From JBDTVS01 sp040007095 (GTDB lineage: Bacteria; Acidobacteriota; Vicinamibacteria; Vicinamibacterales; CAVVIG01): 19,354 bases of DNA. Shown here piece after piece: positions 1-7,650 of the stretch. The stretch lies in contig JBDTVS010000156.1 in the NCBI GenBank assembly GCA_040007095.1, positions 1 to 19,354 on the forward strand. The letters run 5' to 3'. The stretch's first letter is position 1. The number at the start of each line of letters is the position of its first letter. Below the pieces are notes generated by a model. It was not told where the DNA came from, did no database searches, and saw only the letters and a list, made by a program, of their open reading frames with translations. The translations under genes and the position numbers were made by a program.

Positions 1-1009
1 CGATCGCCGTGGGCAGTACGAAGTGCAGCGTGCCGGCGACGACCTTCTTGTCGTGCTTCATCGTGGCCAGTATCTCGGACGACGACACATCGGCGATGGG
101 GGGCAGCGGCCCCAGGCTCGCGATCAGGTCGGCCAACGCGGCACGGTCCGCCCCGGCCAGGGCGCCGCGCGCCACGGCCAGTTGTGCGGCCACCAGCATG
201 CCGTACCCGACCGCTTCGCCGTGCCGATAACGACGATATTTCGTCACCGACTCCAGCGCATGCCCCGCGGTGTGGCCAAAATTCAGGATCCGTCGCAGCC
301 CGGATTCGCGCTCGTCGGCCGAGACCACCTCGGCCTTGATCCGACAGGATTCGGCAATGATGGCCGTCAGCACTTCCGGCTCCCTGGCGAAGATCGCGTC
401 GCGCTCCCGCCGGAGGCGTTCGAACAGCGACGGGCTCGACGTCATGCTGTACTTGACGATCTCGTAAAGCCCGGCACGGAATTCCCGCCGCGGCAGCGTT
501 GACAGCAACGACGGATCGACGACGACGGCGTGAGGCTGGTAGAAGGAACCGATCAGGTTTTTTCCCAGTTCGTGATTGACGCCCACTTTGCCGCCGACCG
601 AGCTGTCCACTTGCGCCAGCAGCGTGGTCGGCACGTGAACGAGTGAAATGCCGCGCAAGTAGGTCGATGCAGCGAAGCCGGCCAGATCGCCGATGACGCC
701 GCCGCCGAACGTGATGAGCGTCGATGCCCGGTCGGCCTTGGCGCGGATCAGGGCGTCGTAGACCCGCGCCACGGTATGAAGCCGCTTGGACCGTTCGCCA
801 TCGAGCACCAGAATCGGCTCGGCGGAGGGCACCGCCCGACCAAAACGTTCGCCGTGGTGCCTCCACACCACCGGGCTGGAGACGACGAAACGCCGCGCGG
901 GCAGGCGCAAGTCGTCGAGCAGTTGATTCACACCGTCCAGGGCCTCGTACGCGAGCGCGATGCCGTAGGAGCGGGAGGGCGTGGTGACGTCTATCGAAGT
1001 TGGCTTCAT
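1..1009 (-). CDS. aroB: 3-dehydroquinate synthase (3' end cut by window edge)
   Basis: The product converts DAHP to 3-dehydroquinate, the second step of the shikimate pathway, in the cytoplasm using NAD and a divalent metal. I translated the minus strand from the ATG at 1009; 336 codons are open to the window edge. Family members usually run about 360 residues, so roughly 25 C-terminal residues are missing. The glycine-rich NAD-binding stretch FGGGVIGDLAGF lies at about residues 101-112, and PTTLLAQVDSSVGGKVGVN at about 127-145. The expected metal ligands are present: Glu183 in LYEIVK, His246 in NFGHTAGH and His263 in YRHGEAVGYG. Their spacing matches that known for E. coli AroB. No strong Shine-Dalgarno sequence is visible. 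The gene is divergent from nadB across a 138-bp gap. Identity is near certain. Confidence 0.97.
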   Translation of the reverse strand, partial: MKPTSIDVTTPSRSYGIALAYEALDGVNQLLDDLRLPARRFVVSSPVVWRHHGERFGRAVPSAEPILVLDGERSKRLHTVARVYDALIRAKADRASTLITFGGGVIGDLAGFAASTYLRGISLVHVPTTLLAQVDSSVGGKVGVNHELGKNLIGSFYQPHAVVVDPSLLSTLPRREFRAGLYEIVKYSMTSSPSLFERLRRERDAIFAREPEVLTAIIAESCRIKAEVVSADERESGLRRILNFGHTAGHALESVTKYRRYRHGEAVGYGMLVAAQLAVARGALAGADRAALADLIASLGPLPPIADVSSSEILATMKHDKKVVAGTLHFVLPTAI

Positions 1010-1040
1010 GAACGAGCGAGTCTGCGATCGTGGGTGTGAA

Positions 1041-1070
1041 GTCTTACGGTCGGTCGCTTGCCGGCTGCAA
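1041..1070 (-). promoter_or_regulatory. Weak candidate sigma70-type promoter for aroB
   Basis: On the minus strand TTGCAG (1065-1070) is followed after 18 nt by TAAGAC (1041-1046), 31 nt before the aroB ATG. The -35 match is fair and the -10 match is poor (3 of 6), so this is only a candidate. Confidence 0.25.
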
Positions 1071-1122
1071 CCCCGGAGGCGGCAGCCAGCAGCCTGGACC
1101 GTTGACGTGTCGTTCGCCGTGC

Positions 1123-1141
1123 GAATGCTAGGATAGCATTC
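1123..1141. promoter_or_regulatory. Perfect 19-bp palindrome before nadB (operator-like)
   Basis: GAATGCTAGGATAGCATTC is an 8-bp perfect inverted repeat with a 3-bp centre. It ends 6 nt before the nadB TTG start and lies downstream of a TTGACG hexamer (1102-1107). Any -10 element for nadB (TAGGAT 1129-1134 or TAGCAT 1134-1139) would fall inside it, as expected for a repressor operator. NAD synthesis genes are often repressor-controlled (NrtR, NiaR and NadR families), but the sequence does not match an operator I can recall with certainty. It could also act as an RNA hairpin at the start of the mRNA. Confidence 0.55.
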
Positions 1142-1147
1142 AGTCAC

Positions 1148-2716
1148 TTGACGACCGAGCGCACGGATTTTCTCATCATCGGAAGTGGAATCGCCGGCCT
1201 GCGCGCGGCGATCGGACTGGCGGCCGCCGGTCGCGTGCTGATCCTGACGAAGGCCGAACCCACCGAAAGCAACACCGGCTACGCACAGGGCGGCATCGCG
1301 GCGGCGATTGGAGACGATGACAGCCCGGCGCTTCACGCCAGCGATACCCTTCAGGCGGGCGATGGTCTGTGTGACGAGTCGGCGGTCCGCGTGCTCGTCG
1401 AAGAAGGCGTGACATACGTGCGCCAGCTTGCCGAGTGGGGCACGAAGTTCGACCTGGACGCGAACGGGCGTCCGGCGCTCGGGAGAGAAGCCGCACATTC
1501 GGTGCGGCGGGTGTTGCACGCCGGCGACGCCACCGGTCGCGAGATCGGCCGTATGCTGTGGCAACGGGTCTGTTCGCTGCCATCGGTGACCACCACCAAC
1601 CACGCTCTGGTCACCGAGATCGTGGTGGAGGACGGGGTCGCTCTCGGGGTGCGTTATTTCGATCCAGACGGCCGGCTCGTCGAGGTCCGCGCCGGCTCGA
1701 CCCTGCTGGCGACCGGCGGGGCCGGACAGGTCTTTCGAGAAAACACGAACCCCCCGGTGGCGACGGGCGATGGGGTGGCTTTGGCCTATCACGCCGGTGC
1801 CAGACTGGCCGACCTGGAGTTCGTGCAGTTTCACCCGACGGCGCTGAAGCGGCCGGATGCACCGCGTTTCCTCATTTCCGAAGCCCTGCGAGGCGAGGGA
1901 GCTCGGCTGGTCAACGCTCGCGGCGACGCCTTCATGACGCAGTATCACGAGAAAGGCGACCTGGCGCCGCGAGACGTGGTCGCGCGGAGCATCGTCCGCG
2001 AAGTCGAGCGCGTCGGCGGCGACGCGTTCCTGACGCTCGGCCATCTCGATGCGGAGTATATCCACCGCCGCTTTCCGACAATCGCAGAAATGGTTCGGCG
2101 CGTGGGACTCGATCTGGCACGGGACCCCATTCCGGTCGGCCCGGCGGCCCACTACATCATGGGCGGCATCGATACCGACGAATGGGCGCGCACGTCGGTG
2201 GCGGGTCTCTTCGCAGCGGGCGAGGTCGCGTGCACCGGTGTTCACGGCGCCAATCGCCTGGCGAGCAACTCGCTGCTCGAAGGGCTTGTCTTCGGCGCGA
2301 GGGCCGCGATCGCGATGCCCCAGCCTCCTTCCGCGGCGCGGCTCAAAGCCGACCGGGTGGGTGCGAGCCCCGAGTCTCTGGTTCCAGATCCCCAGCCTGC
2401 GGCAGCCAGCCTCGATACCGCGGGCGTCCGAGATTTGATGTGGCGCTTCGCCGGATTGTTCCGAACACGGGCGGGGTTGCAGGAGGCGGTCGGGCAGCTC
2501 GACCGCGTCTACGCGATCGAGCGAGAACGCGTCCGCGCCAAGTCGACCGACGGCGACGCGTGGCGCCACTTGAATCTGGTGACCGTGGCGAAGCTGATCG
2601 CTCGCGCGGCGCTGAGGCGCGAGGAGAGTCGCGGCGGCCACTTCCGCGAGGATTTCCCAGAGCGCGACGATCGTCACTGGCTCGTGCACGTCGTCGACCG
2701 CCGCGACGCCGAGTAA
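1148..2716 (+). CDS. nadB: L-aspartate oxidase (quinolinate synthase B)
   Basis: This FAD enzyme oxidises L-aspartate to iminoaspartate, the first step of de novo NAD synthesis. The 522-residue product has the usual family length. An FAD Rossmann motif IIGSGIAGLRAA lies at residues 10-21. Other family motifs are YAQGGIAAAIG at about 45-55, QFHPTALK around His229, RGEGARLVN, RDVVARSIVREV, HYIMGGI from His335, and GANRLASNSLLEGLVFGARAA in the flavin-capping region. A helical C-terminal domain ends in the usual Arg-rich REESRGGHFREDFP stretch. The start is TTG at 1148, chosen because the FAD motif begins nine residues later and no in-frame ATG precedes it. A perfect palindrome ends 6 nt upstream and no Shine-Dalgarno sequence is clear. 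nadA and nadC are not in this window. Confidence 0.96.
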   Translation: MTTERTDFLIIGSGIAGLRAAIGLAAAGRVLILTKAEPTESNTGYAQGGIAAAIGDDDSPALHASDTLQAGDGLCDESAVRVLVEEGVTYVRQLAEWGTKFDLDANGRPALGREAAHSVRRVLHAGDATGREIGRMLWQRVCSLPSVTTTNHALVTEIVVEDGVALGVRYFDPDGRLVEVRAGSTLLATGGAGQVFRENTNPPVATGDGVALAYHAGARLADLEFVQFHPTALKRPDAPRFLISEALRGEGARLVNARGDAFMTQYHEKGDLAPRDVVARSIVREVERVGGDAFLTLGHLDAEYIHRRFPTIAEMVRRVGLDLARDPIPVGPAAHYIMGGIDTDEWARTSVAGLFAAGEVACTGVHGANRLASNSLLEGLVFGARAAIAMPQPPSAARLKADRVGASPESLVPDPQPAAASLDTAGVRDLMWRFAGLFRTRAGLQEAVGQLDRVYAIERERVRAKSTDGDAWRHLNLVTVAKLIARAALRREESRGGHFREDFPERDDRHWLVHVVDRRDAE

Positions 2717-2746
2717 GAGCCCGCGAACGCACAACGTTGCCATTGC

Positions 2747-2769
2747 GGCCCGCCGATGCATCCCGGGCC
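2747..2769 (+). other. GC-rich hairpin between nadB and proS
   Basis: GGCCCG (2747-2752) can pair with CGGGCC (2764-2769) around an 11-nt loop, 30 bp after the nadB stop. No T-tract follows, so it is not a standard intrinsic terminator. It may be chance in GC-rich DNA. Confidence 0.2.
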
Positions 2770-2841
2770 GGGCTGCGTTGCTGGTCGCTGACCTGGTCCC
2801 GCCATGCGCGCTCCTGAACGAATGCTTTTGGACCGCCGGAC

Positions 2842-2870
2842 TTTCACCACGAGCGGCTGACCGATAGAAT
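2842..2870 (+). promoter_or_regulatory. Candidate promoter for proS, leaderless geometry
   Basis: TTTCAC (2842-2847), a 17-nt spacer and TAGAAT (2865-2870) form a plausible sigma70-type promoter. The -10 ends only 9 nt before the proS ATG, so transcription would begin about 1-3 nt upstream of the start codon. No Shine-Dalgarno sequence is present, which is consistent with a leaderless message. Confidence 0.5.
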
Positions 2871-2879
2871 GAGCAGCGA

Positions 2880-4331
2880 ATGGCCAAACAATCGTCCGAT
2901 TCGTTCGTCACCGAGATCACCCCGCGCTCGCAGGATTTTTCCAAGTGGTACCTGGACGTCGTGCGCAAGGCGGAGCTCGCCGATTACTCACCGGTCAAGG
3001 GCTGCATGGTGATTCGCCCATATGGCTACGCGATCTGGGAACTGATTCAGCAGGCACTGGACGCACGGATCAAGGCCACCGGCCACGTCAACGCCTACTT
3101 TCCCCTGTTCATCCCGGAAAGCCTGCTGAACAAGGAAGCGGAGCATGTCGTAGGCTTTGCCCCGCAAGTCGCCTACGTCACCCACGGCGGAGGAGAAGAG
3201 CTCGAAGAGAAGCTGGTGGTCCGGCCGACGTCGGAAGCCATCATCGGGACGATGTACGCGAAGTGGATTCAGTCGTGGCGCGATCTGCCCGTGCTCATCA
3301 ACCAGTGGGCCAACGTGGTCCGGTGGGAGAAAGTGACGAGGCCTTTCCTTCGTACCACCGAGTTCCTGTGGCAGGAAGGTCACACGGCGCACGAGACAGC
3401 GGAGGAGGCCGAGGAAGAGACCCTCAAGATTCTCGCGCTGTACCAGGAAATGGTCGCAACCGAACTGGCGATGCCGGTCATCCCCGGCCGCAAGAGCGAG
3501 AGCGAGAAGTTCGCCGGGGCGTTGCGGACGTATTCGATTGAAGCGCTGATGGGCGACGGTCGCGCCCTGCAGGCCGGCACGTCGCACAACCTCGGTCAGA
3601 ACTTCGCCAAGGCGTTCGACATCACCTTCCAGTCTCGCGACAAGAGTGTGCAGCACGTGTGGGGGACTTCCTGGGGCATGACGACCCGCCTCATCGGCGC
3701 CGCGATCATGGTCCACGGCGACGACAGTGGACTCGTGCTGCCGCCGCGGATCGCGCCCTACCAGGTGGTGATCGTGCCGATCGGCAAGGACAACTGGCGG
3801 GAGACCGTGCTGCCGCGCGCGAAGGAGATTCGGGCCGAGCTCGTGGCGGCAGGGATTCGCGTGACGCTCGACGAGCGCGAGGAGCGCCCGGGCTGGAAGT
3901 TCTCCGAATGGGAAATGCGCGGCGTGCCCCTGCGGATCGAGATCGGACCCAAGGACATCGAGAAAGCGCAGGTGTTCACCGCCAGGCGCGATACCCGCGA
4001 GAAGGCCGGCGTGCCGATGGACGGCCTCGCCGCGCGCGTCCGCGAAATCCTCGACAGCATTCAACGCAATCTCCTGGAGCGGGCCGTCGCGTTCCGTGAG
4101 GCGCACACGCAGCGCGTCGAATCGTACGCGGCCTTCAAGGAGGCAATGGAGGGGAGGCCCGGGTTCGTGATCGCCGCATGGTGCGGCTCGGCGGACTGCG
4201 AGGCGCAGATCAAGACCGACACGCAGGCCACCATCCGCAACATGCCGCTGAACGCTCCGGCGCCGAGTGGAACCTGCGTTCGGTGCGAGAGCCCGTCGCA
4301 GGCGGAAGCCTGGTTCGCCAAGTCGTACTAG
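2880..4331 (+). CDS. proS: Prolyl-tRNA synthetase, archaeal/eukaryal type
   Basis: The product charges tRNA-Pro with proline. The 483-residue length and layout fit the short archaeal/eukaryal-type ProRS without the bacterial editing insertion. Class II motif 2 is visible as VVRWEKVTRPFLRTTEFLWQ (about residues 146-165) and motif 3 around GTSWGMTTRLIGAAIMVHGD (about 261-280). The HGxxA-type anticodon-binding domain starts near APYQVVIVPIG. The C-terminal domain carries two cysteine pairs, CGSADC and CVRC, of the zinc-binding type, and the protein ends in the conserved C-terminal Tyr. The ATG at 2880 is preceded by no Shine-Dalgarno sequence but by a close promoter. The 163-bp gap to nadB argues for separate transcription. 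This ProRS type is found in scattered bacterial lineages. Confidence 0.96.
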   Translation: MAKQSSDSFVTEITPRSQDFSKWYLDVVRKAELADYSPVKGCMVIRPYGYAIWELIQQALDARIKATGHVNAYFPLFIPESLLNKEAEHVVGFAPQVAYVTHGGGEELEEKLVVRPTSEAIIGTMYAKWIQSWRDLPVLINQWANVVRWEKVTRPFLRTTEFLWQEGHTAHETAEEAEEETLKILALYQEMVATELAMPVIPGRKSESEKFAGALRTYSIEALMGDGRALQAGTSHNLGQNFAKAFDITFQSRDKSVQHVWGTSWGMTTRLIGAAIMVHGDDSGLVLPPRIAPYQVVIVPIGKDNWRETVLPRAKEIRAELVAAGIRVTLDEREERPGWKFSEWEMRGVPLRIEIGPKDIEKAQVFTARRDTREKAGVPMDGLAARVREILDSIQRNLLERAVAFREAHTQRVESYAAFKEAMEGRPGFVIAAWCGSADCEAQIKTDTQATIRNMPLNAPAPSGTCVRCESPSQAEAWFAKSY

Positions 4332-4357
4332 AAACTAGACCTGCAAGGATGGCGGTC

Positions 4358-5503
4358 ATGCATCGAAAGATTGTGGCGTGCGTCGTTGTCTTGGCGTCTG
4401 CCGGCATGGTTGTTGGACAGCGGCGTATGTCCGCGGGCGCGCAGGGCGCCCGCCCCGCCGCGCGCGAGGTGCCCAGGTTTCAGGTGGATCCGGCCTGGCC
4501 GAAGATCCCGAACCACTGGCAGTTCGGGCAGGTCTCGAGCGTCGCCATCGACTCCCAGGATCACGTGTGGGTGCTGCAGCGTCCCGCGACGCTGACGCCG
4601 GACGAGAAGCCGCGGGCCGCACCGCCATTGCTGGAGTTCGACGCCGCCGGCGCGTTCATTCAGGCGTGGGGCGGAACCAGCGCGGCGTACGAATGGCCGA
4701 GCTCGGAGCACGGCGTCTATGTCGACCCCAAGGGCTTCGTCTGGATCGGCGGCAACGGTGCGAACGATCATCAGATTCTGAAATTCACGAAGGCCGGGAA
4801 GTTCGTGCTGCAGATTGGTCGAGCGGGCCAGAGCAAAGGCAACGCCGATACGCAGAACCTGAACCAGCCCGCGGACACGTTCGTGTCCGCCAGGACCAAC
4901 GAACTCTTCGTGGCCGACGGCTACGGCAATCGGCGTGTGATCGTGTTCGATGCGGACACGGGCACGTTCAAGCGAATGTGGGGCGCGTTCGGCAACGTGC
5001 CAGTCGACGATCCCCCCAACCCCGCGTCTCCCGACGCGGACGAAAAGGGCGCCCCCCAGTTCGTCCAGCCCGTGCACGCCGCGCGCGTCTCGAACGACGG
5101 ATTGGTCTACGTTTCGGATCGAGGCGGGAAGCGCGTGCAGGTGTTCACGGCCGCGGGAAAGTACATCAATCAGGTGTTCATCGGCCGGGACTGCAAGGCG
5201 CCGGACTGCGGCAACGGAACCACCGCTGCCAGTACTGCGTTCTCACCCGACGCGGATCAACGCTTCCTGTACGTCGGCAACAGAAGCCAGGCCAAGGTCA
5301 TGGTGCTCGATCGCAAAACCCTCGACGTCCTCGACACATTCGGCCGCTGGGGTTCGGCTCCCGGTGAGTTCGGGACGCTGCACCACATGGCCGCCGATTC
5401 GAAGGGCAATCTCTACGTCACCGAGGTCACCCCGCTCAAGCCCGAGAATAGACGCATCCAGAAGTTCACGCTTGTGGGGATGTCGCCGATTCCAGCGAAG
5501 TAA
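4358..5503 (+). CDS. Secreted NHL-repeat beta-propeller protein
   Basis: This looks like a secreted or periplasmic beta-propeller of the NHL-repeat class, resembling the peptidyl-amidating-lyase-like propellers common in Acidobacteria; no enzymatic role can be assigned. The N-terminus HRK plus a hydrophobic run IVACVVVLASAGMVVG is a signal peptide. Repeated blades follow, including GQVSSVAIDSQDHVWVLQRP, SSEHGVYVDPKGFVWIGGNG, NELFVADGYGNRRVIVFDAD, DGLVYVSDRGGKRVQVFTAAG, QRFLYVGNRSQAKVMVLDRK and ADSKGNLYVTEV. One Cys pair (DCKAPDC) may form a disulfide. The start at 4358 has AAGG nine nt upstream; the ATG at 4349 is an alternative. It begins 26 bp after the proS stop and may be read through from it. 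Confidence 0.85.
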   Translation: MHRKIVACVVVLASAGMVVGQRRMSAGAQGARPAAREVPRFQVDPAWPKIPNHWQFGQVSSVAIDSQDHVWVLQRPATLTPDEKPRAAPPLLEFDAAGAFIQAWGGTSAAYEWPSSEHGVYVDPKGFVWIGGNGANDHQILKFTKAGKFVLQIGRAGQSKGNADTQNLNQPADTFVSARTNELFVADGYGNRRVIVFDADTGTFKRMWGAFGNVPVDDPPNPASPDADEKGAPQFVQPVHAARVSNDGLVYVSDRGGKRVQVFTAAGKYINQVFIGRDCKAPDCGNGTTAASTAFSPDADQRFLYVGNRSQAKVMVLDRKTLDVLDTFGRWGSAPGEFGTLHHMAADSKGNLYVTEVTPLKPENRRIQKFTLVGMSPIPAK

Positions 5504-5778
5504 TACCCGGCGGTCTCTCCTCTCCGATCGACGGTCACGGACGGTTGGCAGACACAGCATCTGCGGGCGGGTAGTCGTCTCGCTCTCTCCCCTGACCGCA
5601 GGTCGTCGCACGGGCCAAAAGCACGCGTGAGTGTTGTGTTCGACGCCTCGCCATCCGAACTCATCCACGGTCCCACCCCCGCCCCCACCGCCACCGCCAT
5701 CACTTCGCCTCGTCCGAGCAGGTTCGAAGGCCCCCGCCGCGCGTCGACGTCACTACCGCCGAGATTGAATCTGAACAG
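5504..5778. other. Intergenic gap between convergent genes, nothing coding seen
   Basis: This stretch separates the convergent NHL gene and the OmpA-type gene. It holds a C-rich run around 5672-5700 and a GGTTCGAA octamer (5721-5728) that is not part of a tRNA. No convincing open reading frame with a start signal and no terminator for the NHL gene were found. The only clear signal is the adjacent minus-strand terminator at 5779-5811. Confidence 0.5.
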
Positions 5779-5811
5779 AAAAAAAACGCCGGGGCGCGTG
5801 CCCCGGCGTTT
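5779..5811 (-). terminator. Intrinsic terminator of the OmpA-family gene
   Basis: A 9-bp perfect stem CGCCGGGGC/GCCCCGGCG (5787-5795 with 5800-5808) with a 4-nt loop is followed on the minus strand by eight T residues (A5779-A5786 on the plus strand). It lies 25 bp beyond the stop codon. The three flanking A-T pairs lengthen the stem, so it could work weakly for the plus-strand gene as well. Confidence 0.92.
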
Positions 5812-5836
5812 CCTTCGATTCGACTGGCGGCGTCGA

Positions 5837-7552
5837 CTACTGAACCTTGACCACCAGCGCCGCGCGACGGTTCAGTCGGCGCGTTTCCTCACGAGCGTTG
5901 TCGTACTTGGGGCGTTCCTCGCCATAGCTGCGCGTCTCAAGTCGTGCGGCCCCGACGCCGCGTGAGGTCAGATACTCGCGGACTGCAGCGGCTCGTCGCT
6001 CACCGAGGGCGAGATTGTATTCGGCGGTGCCGATGCTGCACGTGTGTCCTTCGATGATCAGCTGCTTGTCCGGATTGGCCTGCAGCTTGGTTACCGCATC
6101 GTCCAGGAGGCGGAGTGCTTCGGGTCGCAGCGAGTAGCGATCGAAGTCGAAGTACACGTCCTCGAACGTCAGCTCGACCACTGGCGCCGGTCGAACGACC
6201 TGAATCCGCACAGTGTCGGTCGCCGTCTTGTTGTCGGTCGGACACGTGACGGTGATCGTCACCGGCACCGTGCCTTCTTGCTGCGAGGCGGTCCACGGCG
6301 TGACGCGCTGCGCGGGGTTCGCGAACGTCCCGCTTGGTGCGCTCCACCGATACGTCAGCGCGCAACTGATCGAATCCTGCGCCGTCGCGGTGACCGTCGA
6401 TGTCTGGCCCACCTGCACCGTGCAGGGATTGCACTCCGCCTTCACCGACAGATCGTGAGTCGGTGGCGCCACGGGAGCCGGCGGTGGTGGCGGCGGTGGT
6501 GGTGGCGGCGGTGGCGGTGGCGGCACGTAGACGCGCACGCCCGGGTGATATCCGATGCGGAACTGCCAGTCTACGTAGTCCGCGAACGGGTCGTCATCGG
6601 ATTCTCGACGGCCGTCAAGGCGATCCCGGCGCGGCACGTTCCAGCTCAAACCTGCGCCCGCGAAGAAGCCGTTCTTGGCCTGGAACGTGAGCCCTGCGGT
6701 TGCGCGGGTCAGGTTTTCCGTGGCCGATACGAGCGGAGCCCGGCTGTTGTCGGTGCCGAAGAGGCTCGATCCCGTAATGGTCGTGGTGCTGCCGTTCGGC
6801 ACGATGCCGTTGACCTCGCCAAAGACCCGCAGCGGGCTGCGGGAAGGGAACGTCGTACCTGCACCCCACTGGAACGCTCCGTTCGGCGCATCGAAACCGT
6901 CGGCCACTCCGCGAATCTGATAGCCGGCGTAACCCGACACTTCGGTGACCTTCGCGATCTCCCTGCTGACGATGAAGTCGAAGGAGCCGTCAGCTTTACC
7001 CGTGCTGTTGCCGACGTCCTTCTTTCCGGTGGGGACCTTCACCATCGCCCGCACAGCGATCGCCGCGGGTTTCTGTCGATATTGGGACCAGATGTTGAAC
7101 TTCGCGCCGAGATAGAGGTCGCCGACGTTATCGCCCGTCCAGGTGGTGTTGACGCGAGGGTATCGATCGATGACGCCAGCAAACTCCGTCTCGGTGCCGA
7201 ACAGCGGCCGCACATCGCGATCGATACGAGTGTCGACCAGGAACGAGCCGAAAATCTCGACCCTGTCCTTCACGCCGAACGCGAACGTGCCGGCAAAGTC
7301 GGCGACGTTGGTGTATCCCTGGATGTAGTTTGTGCCCCGGCGGTAGCCGCTCGCTGACCATTTTCCGGCGGGTACGATCTCGCCGGTCGGCACGAACCAG
7401 ATACCGGTGTCGCCGAAGAATGTCGTAGTAGCTGGACGAGTCGTCTCGTCTGACGAGGGGGATGTCTGGGATGCCGGCGCTTGCGCACTTGCCGTCACTG
7501 CCCAAAGAACACAAGCAGCCGTGGCTGCCATCGAACGAAGCGTTTGTGACAT
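5837..7552 (-). CDS. OmpA-family outer-membrane protein with poly-proline linker
   Basis: The product is a predicted outer-membrane protein that tethers the membrane to peptidoglycan. In order its 571 residues give a signal peptide (MSQTLRSMAATAACVLWAVTASA), a beta-strand-rich barrel-like region (about 40-340), fifteen consecutive prolines (344-358), an Ig-like domain with four cysteines (about 365-460) and a C-terminal OmpA domain (about 465-571). The latter shows YFDFDRYSLRPEALRLLDDA, IIEGHT, YNLALGERRA and NRRAALV. The peptidoglycan-binding Arg is kept at 520, but the partner Asp of the usual GHTD motif is Cys505. The start at 7552 has GGGAGGTA seven nt upstream. It has its own promoter and terminator, so it is probably monocistronic. 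Confidence 0.9.
   Translation of the reverse strand: MSQTLRSMAATAACVLWAVTASAQAPASQTSPSSDETTRPATTTFFGDTGIWFVPTGEIVPAGKWSASGYRRGTNYIQGYTNVADFAGTFAFGVKDRVEIFGSFLVDTRIDRDVRPLFGTETEFAGVIDRYPRVNTTWTGDNVGDLYLGAKFNIWSQYRQKPAAIAVRAMVKVPTGKKDVGNSTGKADGSFDFIVSREIAKVTEVSGYAGYQIRGVADGFDAPNGAFQWGAGTTFPSRSPLRVFGEVNGIVPNGSTTTITGSSLFGTDNSRAPLVSATENLTRATAGLTFQAKNGFFAGAGLSWNVPRRDRLDGRRESDDDPFADYVDWQFRIGYHPGVRVYVPPPPPPPPPPPPPPPAPVAPPTHDLSVKAECNPCTVQVGQTSTVTATAQDSISCALTYRWSAPSGTFANPAQRVTPWTASQQEGTVPVTITVTCPTDNKTATDTVRIQVVRPAPVVELTFEDVYFDFDRYSLRPEALRLLDDAVTKLQANPDKQLIIEGHTCSIGTAEYNLALGERRAAAVREYLTSRGVGAARLETRSYGEERPKYDNAREETRRLNRRAALVVKVQ
6479..6523 (-). repeat. Poly-proline codon run
   Basis: Fifteen successive CCG/CCA codons encode Pro344-Pro358 in the linker between the barrel and Ig-like domains of the OmpA-family protein. 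The triplet repeat mixes CCG and CCA, so it is not a pure slippage tract, but its length could vary between strains. Confidence 0.9.
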
Positions 7553-7558
7553 TGAAGC

Positions 7559-7566
7559 TACCTCCC
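7559..7566 (-). promoter_or_regulatory. Strong ribosome binding site of the OmpA-family gene
   Basis: GGGAGGTA on the minus strand ends 6 nt before the ATG at 7552. It is the best Shine-Dalgarno match in the window and fixes this start. Confidence 0.85.
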
Positions 7567-7601
7567 GCGGTAGCAGTCGCCCATTAGCTCAACAGCAATC
7601 A

Positions 7602-7631
7602 ATAGTACCGCTGGCTCTAACTCTACGTCAA
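7602..7631 (-). promoter_or_regulatory. Candidate promoter of the OmpA-family gene
   Basis: On the minus strand TTGACG (7626-7631) is followed after 18 nt by TACTAT (7602-7607), giving a leader of roughly 45 nt that includes the strong ribosome binding site. It sits in the 98-bp gap after the tatC stop, so the gene can be expressed apart from tatAC. Confidence 0.55.
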
Positions 7632-7650
7632 TGCACCTCAACGGGATGTC

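Noticed and set aside
1435..2817. A 460-codon plus-strand frame inside nadB
   Set aside because: Arg-rich out-of-frame shadow without recognisable features.
2988..4106. A 372-codon antisense frame over proS
   Set aside because: Shadow of proS, whose motifs are unambiguous.
4178..4357. Upstream ATG at 4178 for the NHL-repeat gene
   Set aside because: It lies inside proS, and a signal peptide with a Shine-Dalgarno sequence begins at 4358.
5715..5740. GGTTCGAA resembling a tRNA T-loop
   Set aside because: The flanking bases do not form a T-stem and no D-arm, anticodon arm or acceptor stem can be drawn.
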